From Sulfobacillus sp. (lineage in GTDB: Bacteria > Bacillota > Sulfobacillia > Sulfobacillales > Sulfobacillaceae): DNA of 64,000 bases. Location: positions 1-64,000 of the forward strand of contig DAIDDL010000009.1 of NCBI GenBank assembly GCA_027309085.1, given 5' to 3'. A program made the position numbers and the translations under genes. Positions 34,971-44,354 of this stretch are shown piece by piece. The notes under the pieces are model-generated. The model saw only the letters and a list, made by a program, of their open reading frames with translations. It ran no database searches and was not told where the DNA came from. Each line of letters begins with the position of its first letter. Position 1 is the stretch's first letter.

Positions 34971-36256
34971 ACACCACAAGCTGGAGCGACCTGAAGAGGC
35001 AAAATGAGCGTGAAATCATCCGGCAGCGCATACGCCTGGCCGTGGTGAACATGGCGGTGCTGGCGATTATCTGGGTGGCGCTGGCCGGATTTGTCTACAG
35101 CATGGAGCACCGCCAGACCATCCGGACGGTCGACCAGGAACTGCAGAGGCTTGCCGCGCCTTTAGCCCGGGGCCCCGGCGGCTGCCGCGCGGAGCCACAG
35201 CTTGCCCGCGGCGGCGCAGCGGCCGGGGACGTCCACTATCTGACGTGGGGGCCGGAAGACCGCCCGGCCCCTGCCGTCTACCAACCGTTCCCCGCGGATT
35301 CCCTCCCCTATCTCCAGCAGCTGCTCAGCATTCACCGCGCGGCTGGGACGGTCTACTATTCCGCAAATATTCAGGGAGCGCCGTACCGGATCAGGCAATG
35401 GCGGGTGAACAGCCGGTGTTCGGCGCAGCTCTTTGAAAATGTCCAGGATGACCAGTCGCGGTTGGCGCGATTGCTTGCGCTGTTGGCATGGGGAGGCGGA
35501 ATCGGGCTGATTCTCTCCGTCGCGGGCGGTTTTCTAATGGGGCTGTGGACCTTGCGGCCCATTTTAGCTGTCCGGCGCCGGGAGCAGGAGTTTTTATCGG
35601 ACATCTCGCACGAACTCCGCACACCTCTGACCGTGGTCACGACGGATGCGGAGCTGTTGCTCCGCTATTCCTCCGACCGGGTAGAGGAGCACCTGCCGTG
35701 GGTCGAGGCGATTTACAGCGAGGGCCAGCGCATGGCGCGCATGGTGGGTGAGCTGTTGGAGATGGGCCGGCTGGAAGAGGGGGCGCGCGCGCTCAACCTG
35801 GAGAGAATCTCCCTCACGAACCTGTGTGAAACTGCGGCCGCAATCTACCAGCCGGTATTGGAGGAGTCGGGGCTCACACTGATTCTGGATATTGCCCAGG
35901 AAGGCGCGGTGATGGGAGATGCCCTCCGCCTGCGCCAATTGCTGCTGATCTTTCTGGACAACGCCCGCCAGCATACCAGCCGCGGCGGCGTCACCCTGAA
36001 GGTGGCCATTCGCGGCAGGTGGGCGGAGATTCATGTGGAGGACACTGGGGAAGGCATGCCGAGGGACTTTCTCCAAAGGGCTGGCCGGCGGTTTGAACAG
36101 GCCAGAGGGCGGCCGCAGGAGGCAACCTCCCGGGGCCTCGGCCTCGCCATCGCCAAGAAAATCGTTGGGGCGCACCACGGAAAGCTGGAATTTCACAGCA
36201 CCGCGGGAATTGGGACCGATGTGGTTGTGAGCCTCCGCCTTGACCGCCGCCCCTAA
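34967..36256 (+). CDS. Membrane sensor histidine kinase
   Basis: The 429-residue kinase has two membrane segments (near 22-42 and 164-187) with an extracytoplasmic loop of about 120 residues, then a HAMP-like stretch. The phospho-acceptor motif is FLSDISHELRTPLTVV near residue 210. The HATPase domain has N-box FLDNARQHT, G1 VEDTGEGMP and G2 GLGLAIAKK. It forms a pair with the OmpR regulator; the signal is unknown. Confidence 0.92.
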   Translation: MNTTSWSDLKRQNEREIIRQRIRLAVVNMAVLAIIWVALAGFVYSMEHRQTIRTVDQELQRLAAPLARGPGGCRAEPQLARGGAAAGDVHYLTWGPEDRPAPAVYQPFPADSLPYLQQLLSIHRAAGTVYYSANIQGAPYRIRQWRVNSRCSAQLFENVQDDQSRLARLLALLAWGGGIGLILSVAGGFLMGLWTLRPILAVRRREQEFLSDISHELRTPLTVVTTDAELLLRYSSDRVEEHLPWVEAIYSEGQRMARMVGELLEMGRLEEGARALNLERISLTNLCETAAAIYQPVLEESGLTLILDIAQEGAVMGDALRLRQLLLIFLDNARQHTSRGGVTLKVAIRGRWAEIHVEDTGEGMPRDFLQRAGRRFEQARGRPQEATSRGLGLAIAKKIVGAHHGKLEFHSTAGIGTDVVVSLRLDRRP

Positions 36257-36270
36257 GGGAGGCGCAGGAG

Positions 36271-37131
36271 TCAGGTGGCCAGAGGGCGCCTGGGCGCGGT
36301 GGTTGGGACCGGGCGGCTGCGCTGCGTTACCCATGCTGTCCAGAGATTGCCGGCTAATAATGCTATGAGGAGGTAGGCCAGCCCCCCGAAACTGGCAAAG
36401 AGAATGACGGCCACACCCGCGACAATCAGACCAAACTGTACTTGCCTGCGATTGGACGCCGGAGTGGTGGGCGGGTCGGTCAGCATAAAAAATGCTAAGA
36501 ACAGAGAGGAATTGACGAAGGGAAGGCGCAGGGCATCGGCCGGAGTGGCCGACGGCAGCCCCAGATGAAAGACCGCCATGAGAAAGACCAGGCCGAAATA
36601 CGTGCCCAGAAATGCCAGCACCTGAGGATATTTTTTCACGCGGATGGCTAAGAAGCTTCCCACTCCCAGCAAGACAAAAAGATATGCGGGCGGGGCGGCG
36701 CTCAGGCCGGCCCACCAGCTTTGCCCGCCGGAGGACACCAGCAGGGCGAACAGCAGGCCGAACGCAGCGGGATTGAAGACCGGCTTGCGGCCGCGTTTTA
36801 TCAGATGTTTCGAACCGAGCGCGACCAGTGTGGCCAGCACCACCACGTACCACGGCGTCAGGGCGCTTAGCACATCTGCGGTAATCAGGCCGGTGATGAG
36901 GCCGCCGGCAGAAATAGCCGCGGGCCTCTTAAGCGCTAGGGATACGCCAGCGTCCGCGGCCAAGGCTGTGACAGCCGCCAAAGCCGCATGGGCAAGCTCC
37001 GTGGAACCTCCGGGAAACAGTCCCGCGAGCCCTGTCAGCAAAATCAGCCCGGTTAGCGCTTGGCCTTTTGGTGTTTTCACAAACCGTTTCACCCGGTGCC
37101 GGGGAGACTTGTTGGCGTTGCCAGCATTCAT
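36271..37131 (-). CDS. RnfD/NqrB-like membrane protein
   Basis: The 286-residue protein has about ten hydrophobic segments. The segment KHLIKRGRKPVFNPAAFGLL and the FMLTDPPTTPASNRRQ loop are typical of the NQR2/RnfD/RnfE family, which carries electrons across the membrane through flavin. I do not see the canonical covalent-FMN threonine motif in this subunit. ATG at 37131 follows GAGGAGGTATATGCG and overlaps the apbE stop. The other Rnf/Nqr subunits are absent, so it works with the FMN-binding protein alone or another partner. Confidence 0.78.
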   Translation of the reverse strand: MNAGNANKSPRHRVKRFVKTPKGQALTGLILLTGLAGLFPGGSTELAHAALAAVTALAADAGVSLALKRPAAISAGGLITGLITADVLSALTPWYVVVLATLVALGSKHLIKRGRKPVFNPAAFGLLFALLVSSGGQSWWAGLSAAPPAYLFVLLGVGSFLAIRVKKYPQVLAFLGTYFGLVFLMAVFHLGLPSATPADALRLPFVNSSLFLAFFMLTDPPTTPASNRRQVQFGLIVAGVAVILFASFGGLAYLLIALLAGNLWTAWVTQRSRPVPTTAPRRPLAT

Positions 37132-38069
37132 CGCATATACCTCCTCATTGATGCTGTTTCCAGTGTCCGCCAATCTTCTGTGACAGCGAATCCGGCTAAC
37201 CCCAATTTTTCAATAAAGTCCATGGCCTGCTGGGGTCCCAACAAAAAGGCGGCCGTCGCGCTAGCGTCGGCGAGAACAGCGAGAGGCGCCGCGACGGTGC
37301 AGCTGAGAAGTCCCTGGGCAGAGGTTTGTGTTATGGGATTCCACAGATGGTGAAGGCCCGGATTGAGCGGACTGCGTCTCTTGTAGCTGCCCGAGGTGCA
37401 CACCGCCATGCCCGAAACTCTGAGCCGCCGGATGGGGGAGTCCGGGCGCTCGGGATGTTCGATGCCGATGTCCCACAGCTCACCCGAAGGGTCCCGACCA
37501 TGCACATACACATCACCCCCGGCATCAATCGCAAACCCTTCAAAATCTTGCAGGGCCTGGGCGCCAAGGTCTACGGCCAGGCCCTTGGCAACCCCTCCCA
37601 GGTCGAGCATCACCGGTTGCTGGAGGCGCACGGAAAGAGTGTCTTCAAAGAGGGTGATATCCCGGTAGCTGGCGTGAGGGCTCCCGGCGCCAACGGATTC
37701 CACAGCTTCCTGGGTCAAATAGTGCCGGTTGAACCCCATCTGCTCCAGTGGGCGGCCCACAGTCGGGTCGAACACCCCGCCAGTGAGGGCGCTCATCTCG
37801 CAGGCAATGCGCAAGGCGTGAAACAGTGCCGGAGGAACCGGCACCAGCTCGCCGGGGTGGCGGCATAGATGGCGCAGGGCGCTGGCTTCATCGAACCGGC
37901 TGCACTGCCGCTCCACCTCCGTCATCGCCGCAATGGCCCTGCCGATGCTCTGCCGGGCTGGCCCTTCGGCTGTGCCCACCACGCGTATAGTGACGACGGT
38001 GCCCATGAGGAGAAAGGATTCGGCGAAGTGCGGAAGCTTGTGATTTCTGTGTACAGGCGAATCCAGCAC
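37128..38069 (-). CDS. apbE: FAD:protein FMN transferase
   Basis: The 313-residue ApbE/NosX-family enzyme contains LMGTVVTIRV, DPTVGRPLEQMGF, DLGGVAKGLAVD and FAIDAGGDVYVHG, plus the C-terminal ADASATAAFLLG segment. It attaches FMN to Thr of SGATxST-type motifs using FAD and magnesium. Family members are mostly exported; no signal peptide is obvious here, so its side of the membrane is open. It sits between the FMN-binding protein and RnfD-like genes, its evident substrates. Confidence 0.92.
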   Translation of the reverse strand: MLDSPVHRNHKLPHFAESFLLMGTVVTIRVVGTAEGPARQSIGRAIAAMTEVERQCSRFDEASALRHLCRHPGELVPVPPALFHALRIACEMSALTGGVFDPTVGRPLEQMGFNRHYLTQEAVESVGAGSPHASYRDITLFEDTLSVRLQQPVMLDLGGVAKGLAVDLGAQALQDFEGFAIDAGGDVYVHGRDPSGELWDIGIEHPERPDSPIRRLRVSGMAVCTSGSYKRRSPLNPGLHHLWNPITQTSAQGLLSCTVAAPLAVLADASATAAFLLGPQQAMDFIEKLGLAGFAVTEDWRTLETASMRRYMR

Positions 38070-38071
38070 AG

Positions 38072-38560
38072 CTATCCCCTCGCTTTCTGCAGGGCATTGT
38101 AAACGGCCTCAGCAAAGTTGTAAGTGCTCGCCGTGGCCCCGCTGACGATGTAGATCCGCCATGTCTGCTTGGCCACGGCTTCTTGCGGCAGTTGCGGGTC
38201 AATCACAGACTGCGGGTAGTGCATGTTGTAGCTGGTAATCTTCACGGTGGCGATTTTTCCGCGGATGACCGTGACCGCGACCGACAGGGTTCCATAGGGG
38301 TTGCTTGCAAAGCCCGTATGCACCCCATCTTTATAGACGGGGCCGGGATGGGGGGATGCCTTCCGCGTCGGCCCAGGCGTCGGTGAAGCCGATTTAGCGC
38401 TTGTAGCTGCGTGATGGGGCGCCGCGCCGGCTGTTGGAGAAAATGCGGCAATGGCATTGGCCTGTGCGGACGGTTCGGTGTATAGATAGCCGGCAGCGTA
38501 AATGGCCCCGACGGCAATAGTGCACAGACCCATCAGCCTGGCGCCGCTGAGACTCGGCAT
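38072..38560 (-). CDS. FMN-binding domain protein with flavinylation motif
   Basis: The 162-residue protein has a single N-terminal anchor (MGLCTIAVGAIYAAGYLY), a Pro/Ser/Thr/Ala-rich linker (residues 34-75) and a C-terminal FMN-bind domain. The motif SGATAST (140-146) is the ApbE acceptor, with the covalent threonine near 146. It is exported and tethered, so the flavin faces outside. It probably passes electrons between the RnfD-like protein and an external acceptor or donor. Confidence 0.88.
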   Translation of the reverse strand: MPSLSGARLMGLCTIAVGAIYAAGYLYTEPSAQANAIAAFSPTAGAAPHHAATSAKSASPTPGPTRKASPHPGPVYKDGVHTGFASNPYGTLSVAVTVIRGKIATVKITSYNMHYPQSVIDPQLPQEAVAKQTWRIYIVSGATASTYNFAEAVYNALQKARG

Positions 38561-38745
38561 GACATATCATCCCTTCTGGAGTGGAATTCGCCGTGCGGGC
38601 ACAGTGTAGCAGAGAAGTCTGACGTTAACCTTGCGGGTTGGCGTCAGACATAGGACAGGCCCTTGCCTCTTGCCGCAAGGCCATGGGGGACTGCCGCTCC
38701 GAAACACTGCGCGGCAGTCAGGAGGGCGCCATGAACGGGAAGGAT

Positions 38746-38774
38746 TTGACGGCCCTGGCATTTTTCAGTATAAT
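38746..38774 (+). promoter_or_regulatory. Sigma-A promoter of metG
   Basis: TTGACG (38746-38751), exactly 17 nt, then TATAAT (38769-38774). The transcript starts just before the T-box leader. Confidence 0.88.
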
Positions 38775-38779
38775 GCGGT

Positions 38780-39015
38780 CACTTGCAACGAGAGGGAGCG
38801 CATATTCCGGAATATCCGCCAAGCGAGCTGGCAAGGGTGGGAGTCCAGCCGGATCCGAATACGCTATGGCCCTTGAGCAGGGACGTGAAGCGGATTGCGG
38901 TAGCGTTCCCCGGTGTCCCCGTTATCCGACCAAAAGGCCCCAGGGTGAACAAGGGTGGTACCGCGGCATGTTGTCCGCCCCTTGACATCGGGCCATTTTT
39001 TTTGGGCGCAGCCTG
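38780..39015 (+). promoter_or_regulatory. Methionine T-box riboswitch leader of metG
   Basis: The T-box sequence AGGGTGGTACCGCG is at 38952-38965. The specifier loop around GAATACGCTATGGCC places ATG (Met) at 38866-38868. A G/C stem and T8 at about 38995-39002 follow as terminator. Uncharged tRNA-Met would favour the antiterminator and metG transcription. Confidence 0.9.
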
Positions 39016-39041
39016 ATCTGGACATTTTAAGGAGGATCCTG

Positions 39042-40961
39042 ATGACCGAGAAAACGTGGTATGTGACCACCCCCATTTACTATCCCAGCGACAATCTTCA
39101 CATTGGCCATGCCTATACGACGGTGGCTGCCGACGCGCTGGCCCGCTTTCACCGCCTGAAAGGAGAAGAAGTCTGGTTTGTGACGGGAACAGATGAGCAC
39201 GGCCAGAAAATTTCCCAGAAGGCCCATGAGACGGGGGTCAGCCCGAAAGAGTTCGTGGACAAGATTGTTGGATTCATCCAAAATCCGCTGTGGCAGTCCC
39301 TAGGAATTTCCTATGACCGGTTCATCCGCACGACAGACTGGGACCACAAGCGGGTGGTGCAGAGCATCTTTGAAAACCTTTGGGAGCGGGGAGATATTTA
39401 CAAGGGCGAGTATGAAGGGTGGTATTGTCTGCCCGATGAGACATTCTGGACGGAATCCAAACTGGTGGACGGCAATTGCCCCGATTGTGGGAGACCTGTG
39501 GAGCGCGTGAAGCAGGCCAGCTATTTTTTCAAGATGAGCCGGTATCAGGACCGCATGATCCAGCACATTTTGGACCATCCCGACTTCATCCAGCCATCAA
39601 GCCGCCGAAACGAGATGCTGAGCTTTTTGGAAGCTGGACTCGAAGATCTCTCGATTTCACGCACCGGACTGGACTGGGGCATTGAGGTGCCAAACGACCC
39701 CGAGCACGTGATTTACGTCTGGTTTGATGCCTTGAGCAATTACCTCACGGCGGCGGGCTACCTGACGGAGCCCGAGCGGTTTGCCCGGGTGTGGCCGCCG
39801 GACGTGCAGCTGGTTGGAAAAGAGATTGTCCGGTTTCACACTATAATCTGGCCCATCATGCTGATGGCGCTGGACCTGCCCCTGCCGCGCCGCGTCTTCG
39901 GCCACGGCTGGCTCCTCATTGGCGATACCAAAATGTCAAAGTCCCGTGGCAATGCTGTGGACCCGATCGCCCTGACCAAGACATACGGTGTGGATGCGGT
40001 GCGCTACTACCTTCTGCGCGAGGTCCCCTTTGGCGCCGACGGCAGCTATACGGAAGACGCTTTGCGGCTGCTTTTCAATGTGGACCTGGCTAATGACTTG
40101 GGCAATCTCCTGAGTCGCAGCACCGCGATGATTGACCGTTTCGGACAGGGCGTGATACCCGGTCCCCACCCCTTTGGTCCCCTGGACCGCCACCTGCCGC
40201 AGCTGGCCGCGGAAATTTACGAGCAGGTTGACCAGGCCATGAGCCAGCTTCTGATTTCTGACGCCATCGGCCAGATTTACCGCCTGATCCGCGCCGCCAA
40301 CAAGTACATTGAAGACCGCGCCCCGTGGAACTTGGCGAAAGACCCAGCAAGGCAGGAAGAGCTTGACAACGTCTTGTATAATTTGGCAGAGACGCTGCGA
40401 GTGGTTTCTGTGCTTCTGAGCCCGTTCCTGATTGAGACCCCGGAGAAGATTCGCCGGCAGCTGGGGATGGACCAGCCGGTGCAGTCTTACCGCGAGGCGA
40501 TTTACGGGGCTTTTCAGGGCGGTGAGCGGATCCGGCGCGGGGAGCCGCTGTTTCCGCGGCTCGACCTCAGAGAAGGCGCCACGGCAGAGCCGGGAGCGCC
40601 TGAACCTGCTCAGAAATCCGCGGACATGTCTCAGGCGAATTACATCAGCCTCGACGACTTTAAGAAAGTCGAGTTGAAGGTGGGGACCATCCGCCAGGCG
40701 GAAGCTGTCAAAGGAGCCGACCGGCTGCTTAAATTGACGGTGTTTGACGGGGAGAGAGAGCGGACCGTGGTGTCGGGGATCAAAGCGCACTATGACCCCC
40801 AGACACTGGTGGGCCAGCAAGTGGTGCTGGTGGCGAACCTGAAGCCCGTCCTGCTGCGCGGGATTCTCAGCGAGGGCATGCTCCTGGCGGGGTCGGCGGG
40901 GCAGCAGCTGAGCATTGTGGCGCCGTCCTCCCGCTTGCCGGAAGGAGCGCGTGTGAAATGA
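39042..40961 (+). CDS. metG: Methionyl-tRNA synthetase
   Basis: The 639-residue class I synthetase has the HIGH-like signature PSDNLHIGHAYT near residue 21, KMSKS in GDTKMSKSRGN near 300, and one C-x2-C zinc motif (CPDC near 147). A C-terminal tRNA-binding domain (from YISLDDFKKVELKVGTI) resembles the MetRS dimerisation/EMAP domain. ATG at 39042 follows AAGGAGGATCCTG. It heads an operon with tatD under T-box control. Confidence 0.95.
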   Translation: MTEKTWYVTTPIYYPSDNLHIGHAYTTVAADALARFHRLKGEEVWFVTGTDEHGQKISQKAHETGVSPKEFVDKIVGFIQNPLWQSLGISYDRFIRTTDWDHKRVVQSIFENLWERGDIYKGEYEGWYCLPDETFWTESKLVDGNCPDCGRPVERVKQASYFFKMSRYQDRMIQHILDHPDFIQPSSRRNEMLSFLEAGLEDLSISRTGLDWGIEVPNDPEHVIYVWFDALSNYLTAAGYLTEPERFARVWPPDVQLVGKEIVRFHTIIWPIMLMALDLPLPRRVFGHGWLLIGDTKMSKSRGNAVDPIALTKTYGVDAVRYYLLREVPFGADGSYTEDALRLLFNVDLANDLGNLLSRSTAMIDRFGQGVIPGPHPFGPLDRHLPQLAAEIYEQVDQAMSQLLISDAIGQIYRLIRAANKYIEDRAPWNLAKDPARQEELDNVLYNLAETLRVVSVLLSPFLIETPEKIRRQLGMDQPVQSYREAIYGAFQGGERIRRGEPLFPRLDLREGATAEPGAPEPAQKSADMSQANYISLDDFKKVELKVGTIRQAEAVKGADRLLKLTVFDGERERTVVSGIKAHYDPQTLVGQQVVLVANLKPVLLRGILSEGMLLAGSAGQQLSIVAPSSRLPEGARVK

Positions 40962-41731
40962 TGGTGACATGCTTTGATTCCCACTGCCACCTCCAGGATC
41001 CGGCTTTTGACGGGGACCGTGAGGATGCCTACAGCCGGGCGCGCGCCCAAAACATCGGGATGATCGTGCCCGGCTACACCATGGAGTCTTCAGCCCAGGC
41101 GGCAGCGTTTGGAAAAACCCACGAAGCGGTGTGGGCCTTGGCGGGAGTGCACCCGCATGATGCCGAAACCTTTACCGGCCGAGACCTGCGGGCGCTGGAA
41201 GAGATGGCCAGCCAGAGGCCGGTCGTCGGAATCGGGGAAATAGGTCTAGATTACCACTACATGAATAGTCCTAAAGAGACGCAGAAACGGGTGTTCTTGG
41301 AGCAAACCCAGTTGGCCTGCCGTCTGGGCCTGCCCGTATCGGTGCATTCGCGGGAGGCTGAAGAGGATACTCTGGAGATTTTGGCGCAAGTGCCAGGGGT
41401 CCGCGGAGTCCTTCACTGCTTCACTGGGAGCGAGGCCTTTGCCGCAGCTCTTTTGGCCAGAGGATTTTACATTTCGTTTGCTGGCCCCATATCGTTCAAG
41501 AGTGCGCACTCCCTTCGCGAGGTGGTGGGCCAGGTGCCCATGGACCGCCTGCTGATTGAGACCGATTCTCCCTACCTGTCGCCAGCCCCGTGGCGCGGGC
41601 AGCGCAATGAGCCGTTGCGGGTGATACGGGTGGCGGAAGTGGTCGCCGCACAAAAAAATTATTCTACTCAGCAGGTATTTGCGCAAACCACGGCGAATAT
41701 ATTAAGTGCTTTTCGTCTTATTGAGATATAA
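40958..41731 (+). CDS. tatD: TatD-family metal-dependent hydrolase
   Basis: The 257-residue TIM-barrel protein contains DSHCHLQDPAF, LAGVHPHDAE, GIGEIGLDYH, VHSREAEEDT, GVLHCFTGS and LIETDSPYLSP, the metal-ligand series of TatD nucleases. ATG overlaps the metG stop by 4 nt. It probably acts as a 3'-5' exonuclease in DNA or RNA repair. Confidence 0.93.
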   Translation: MMVTCFDSHCHLQDPAFDGDREDAYSRARAQNIGMIVPGYTMESSAQAAAFGKTHEAVWALAGVHPHDAETFTGRDLRALEEMASQRPVVGIGEIGLDYHYMNSPKETQKRVFLEQTQLACRLGLPVSVHSREAEEDTLEILAQVPGVRGVLHCFTGSEAFAAALLARGFYISFAGPISFKSAHSLREVVGQVPMDRLLIETDSPYLSPAPWRGQRNEPLRVIRVAEVVAAQKNYSTQQVFAQTTANILSAFRLIEI

Positions 41732-41837
41732 TTCCATTTATTGGATATTATGGAGGTGAATGGTAGCGGAAGAACGCTGACGCAAGTTGGCTGACTCGCC
41801 GAAGAGCAAAACAGTTATCGATAAAGGAGGACAGCTT

Positions 41838-42827
41838 TTGGCTACATGGAGTTTGAAGGCAATGCGCCCGTGGTTGTTTGGGGCACTAGCGGCGACAGCC
41901 ATTGGCACGGGGCTGGCGACCACACAATACCGGCCGGTGGACATCAGGGTTTACAGTCCTGCCGGTACCCGGACACTTAAATTTTGGACATTCCGGTCCA
42001 AAGTCCGCAATATTCTTGCCCAAGCCAAGATCCCCGCCAGTGCGCGTGATGTGGTGAAAGTCAAAACCTCATCTGCGGGGACCAAGAGCATCGCCATTCG
42101 TGAAGCAATTCCGGTATGGGTCCGCACGGCTCATCACCATTTCAAATATTGGACCACAGATTATCACGTCGGCAGCGTGCTGTCGGCGCTCGGCATCAAG
42201 CTCGGTCCATTAGACAAAGTCCGGCCGCCTCTGACCGCATCCCTTGCTGCTGGTGCGCATGTGGATGTCATCAGACAGTGGCTGGAAAACAAGACGACCA
42301 CGTCAAGTTTGCCTTTTAGCGTCACCTACCGTCCCGATTCCAGTCTCATCAAGGGGCGTCGCCAAATTCTCCAAAATGGCCGCAAGGGTTTGGTTGCGAC
42401 GACGGTGCAATACCTCGTGCAAGATGGGACCCCGCTCCACAACAAAGTCGTGGCAAAGAAACTGATCCAGCCTCCAGCGCCGGAGGTGGTGGCTTACGGC
42501 ACGGCCCAGCCGATTATGGTCAACGGCCAGCCTATGGTCGTGAGGAGCCAGATGTATATGGTCAGCACAGGGTACTGGCCCGACCCGTCGTGGTCGACGG
42601 GACTTACCGCTAGCGGCACTCCCGCCCATTACGGGGTGGCGGCGGTGGATCCCAGCGTCATCCCCCTGGGCACCCAGCTGTACATTCCCGGATATGGCTA
42701 CGCGGTGGCTCTGGATACGGGGTCGGCCATTATCGGGAACCGCATCGATTTATGTTTCAACGATCAGGGGCAGGCTATGAACTGGGGAGTTCAGCCCCTG
42801 ACCGTGGATATTTTGGGAAACTCATAG
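41838..42827 (+). CDS. YabE/RpfB-like protein with 3D domain
   Basis: The 329-residue exported protein has an N-terminal signal anchor (MRPWLFGALAATAIGTG), DUF348-type modules, a G5-like part and a C-terminal 3D domain (PSVIPLGTQLYIPGYGYAVALDTG with Asp motif GNRIDLCF). Such proteins act on peptidoglycan and in spore outgrowth. TTG at 41838 with AAAGGAGGACAGC is chosen; the upstream MADSPKS start lacks a ribosome site. Confidence 0.85.
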   Translation: MATWSLKAMRPWLFGALAATAIGTGLATTQYRPVDIRVYSPAGTRTLKFWTFRSKVRNILAQAKIPASARDVVKVKTSSAGTKSIAIREAIPVWVRTAHHHFKYWTTDYHVGSVLSALGIKLGPLDKVRPPLTASLAAGAHVDVIRQWLENKTTTSSLPFSVTYRPDSSLIKGRRQILQNGRKGLVATTVQYLVQDGTPLHNKVVAKKLIQPPAPEVVAYGTAQPIMVNGQPMVVRSQMYMVSTGYWPDPSWSTGLTASGTPAHYGVAAVDPSVIPLGTQLYIPGYGYAVALDTGSAIIGNRIDLCFNDQGQAMNWGVQPLTVDILGNS

Positions 42828-42840
42828 GAGAAGGTGAGCG

Positions 42841-43707
42841 TTGACGGCAAATTTCATTGACCCCCGCTCGCTTCAGGGCATTACGGACCTCTTGGCAGCG
42901 TCTGGACTGCACGCCAACAAGCATCTGGGCCAGCACTTCCTGACCGACGAGGGGACCTTTCATCTCATGGCGCGCCATGTGGCATCGGCGGGGCCTGAAT
43001 GGGTTTTGGAAGTGGGGCCGGGGCCGGGAGGTTTGACCGTCTCCTTGCTAGAGCAAGGCCTCAAGGTTGTGGCGATTGAGCTCGACCCCCTGTGGGTAAA
43101 GTGGCTTGAGACTACGCTGGCCCTGGATTACCCGGGCCAGCTGACGGTCATCCAGGGCGACGCGGTAGCTTCGTCATGGCGGCAGCTCGCTGTGCAGCAT
43201 CCGGGCAGGTTCAGCATTTGCGGGAACCTGCCCTATTACGCGTCGTCGGCGCTGGTGGCGAAACTGTTTGAGGATGTCCAGGGATGGGACACTGCGGTAT
43301 TGATGCTGCAAAAAGAGGTGGCCGAACGGTTGGTGGCTTCCCCGGGCCAGCGCCAGACTTCTGCCTTGAGCGTGCTCCTGCGCTACGTCGCCGACATTAC
43401 CCCGGTCGGACCCGTTCCGCGGGCAGCATTCTATCCCCCTCCAGAAGTTGATTCATTTGTGATACAATTGACACGGAGACCCTCGCCAGCCGTGCCTCTG
43501 GAGGATTTGCAGTGGGCCGTGCGGACTGCCTTCTTGCACCGGCGCAAGATGCTCCGGCAGTCTCTGGCGATGGCGCCGCGGTCGGTCTGGGACTCCCATG
43601 GATGGGCGGACGCGCTGTTGGGAGTGGGGCTGGATCCGGCTAAACGCCCGGAAGCCCTCAGCTGGGAGGATTGGATTGTTTTAGCCAAACTGGTTGCAAC
43701 CAAGTGA
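42841..43707 (+). CDS. ksgA: 16S rRNA dimethyladenosine transferase
   Basis: The 288-residue SAM-dependent enzyme contains KHLGQHFLTDEGTF, VLEVGPGPGGLTVSLL (SAM site), NLPYYASSALV (motif IV) and FYPPPEVDSFVI. It dimethylates A1518/A1519 in 16S rRNA. The TTG start at 42841 has GGAGAAGGTG upstream. The ribonuclease M5 gene that usually precedes ksgA in Firmicutes is missing here. Confidence 0.94.
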   Translation: MTANFIDPRSLQGITDLLAASGLHANKHLGQHFLTDEGTFHLMARHVASAGPEWVLEVGPGPGGLTVSLLEQGLKVVAIELDPLWVKWLETTLALDYPGQLTVIQGDAVASSWRQLAVQHPGRFSICGNLPYYASSALVAKLFEDVQGWDTAVLMLQKEVAERLVASPGQRQTSALSVLLRYVADITPVGPVPRAAFYPPPEVDSFVIQLTRRPSPAVPLEDLQWAVRTAFLHRRKMLRQSLAMAPRSVWDSHGWADALLGVGLDPAKRPEALSWEDWIVLAKLVATK

Positions 43708-43717
43708 GGTGGTCCAT

Positions 43718-44188
43718 ATGGTGTTTGAGAGCCCCTCCAAGGGGCGTTTGACGCTGGAGAGCATGTTTGGGGAGCTTCTTGGCTATATCGCGGAGGCTCC
43801 TAACGACCGCTATAAACTGATTATTGGATCAGATTCCCATACACGCCATGAGACCGTGTTCGTGACGGCTGTGGTGATTCACCGCCTGGGCAAGGGAGGG
43901 CGCTACTTTTTTAACAAGTCGCACCGCCGCGCGATCAAGAGTCTGCGCCAGAAGATTATGTATGAAACCTCACTGAGCCTCAATGTGGCGGCGCAGCTGA
44001 CAGCTCTTTTGGAAAAGTCAGGCCGCGCGGATCTGGATGTGGAAATTCATATCGACGTCGGGCAGCAGGGGGACACCAAGGAGCTGATCCGCGAGATTGT
44101 CGGCATGGTCACCGGCAGCGGATATCATGCGGCCATTAAGCCGTATTCTTTTGGCGCTTCGAAAGTGGCTGACAAATACACCAAATGA
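43718..44188 (+). CDS. YkuK-like protein (DUF458, RNase H-like)
   Basis: The 156-residue protein contains LIIGSDSHTRHETVFVTAVVIHR, IHIDVGQQGDTKELIREIVGMV and ending KPYSFGASKVADKYTK, matching DUF458/YkuK. Its acidic residues resemble an RNase H-like core, but activity is untested. ATG at 43718 follows GAGGTGG; overlap with ksgA is 0. It lies where yabG/sspF are found in Bacillus. Confidence 0.75.
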   Translation: MVFESPSKGRLTLESMFGELLGYIAEAPNDRYKLIIGSDSHTRHETVFVTAVVIHRLGKGGRYFFNKSHRRAIKSLRQKIMYETSLSLNVAAQLTALLEKSGRADLDVEIHIDVGQQGDTKELIREIVGMVTGSGYHAAIKPYSFGASKVADKYTK

Positions 44189-44242
44189 TAGCTCCGGCCC
44201 CTTCCAACCGGAAAAAATTTTCGCCTGGAGCGAAATTTACTA

Positions 44243-44313
44243 TTGACCACCAGCAGATAGAGTTGGTAGAATAGTTATCTTTACTTGACACCTATAGAAA
44301 TAAATGCTAACCT
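44243..44313 (+). promoter_or_regulatory. Tandem sigma-A promoters of veg
   Basis: P1: TTGACC (44243-44248), 18 nt, TAGAAT (44267-44272). P2: TTGACA (44285-44290), 17 nt, TAACCT (44308-44313) with TG extension. Two strong sites fit the high expression known for veg. Confidence 0.75.
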
Positions 44314-44354
44314 GTATATGTTGCCCTTCATCAGTTGAGGAAGGAAGTGAGCGC

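Noticed and set aside
35594-36853. 419-codon minus-strand frame over the kinase
   Set aside because: Antisense to the kinase and the RnfD-like gene; no recognisable domain.
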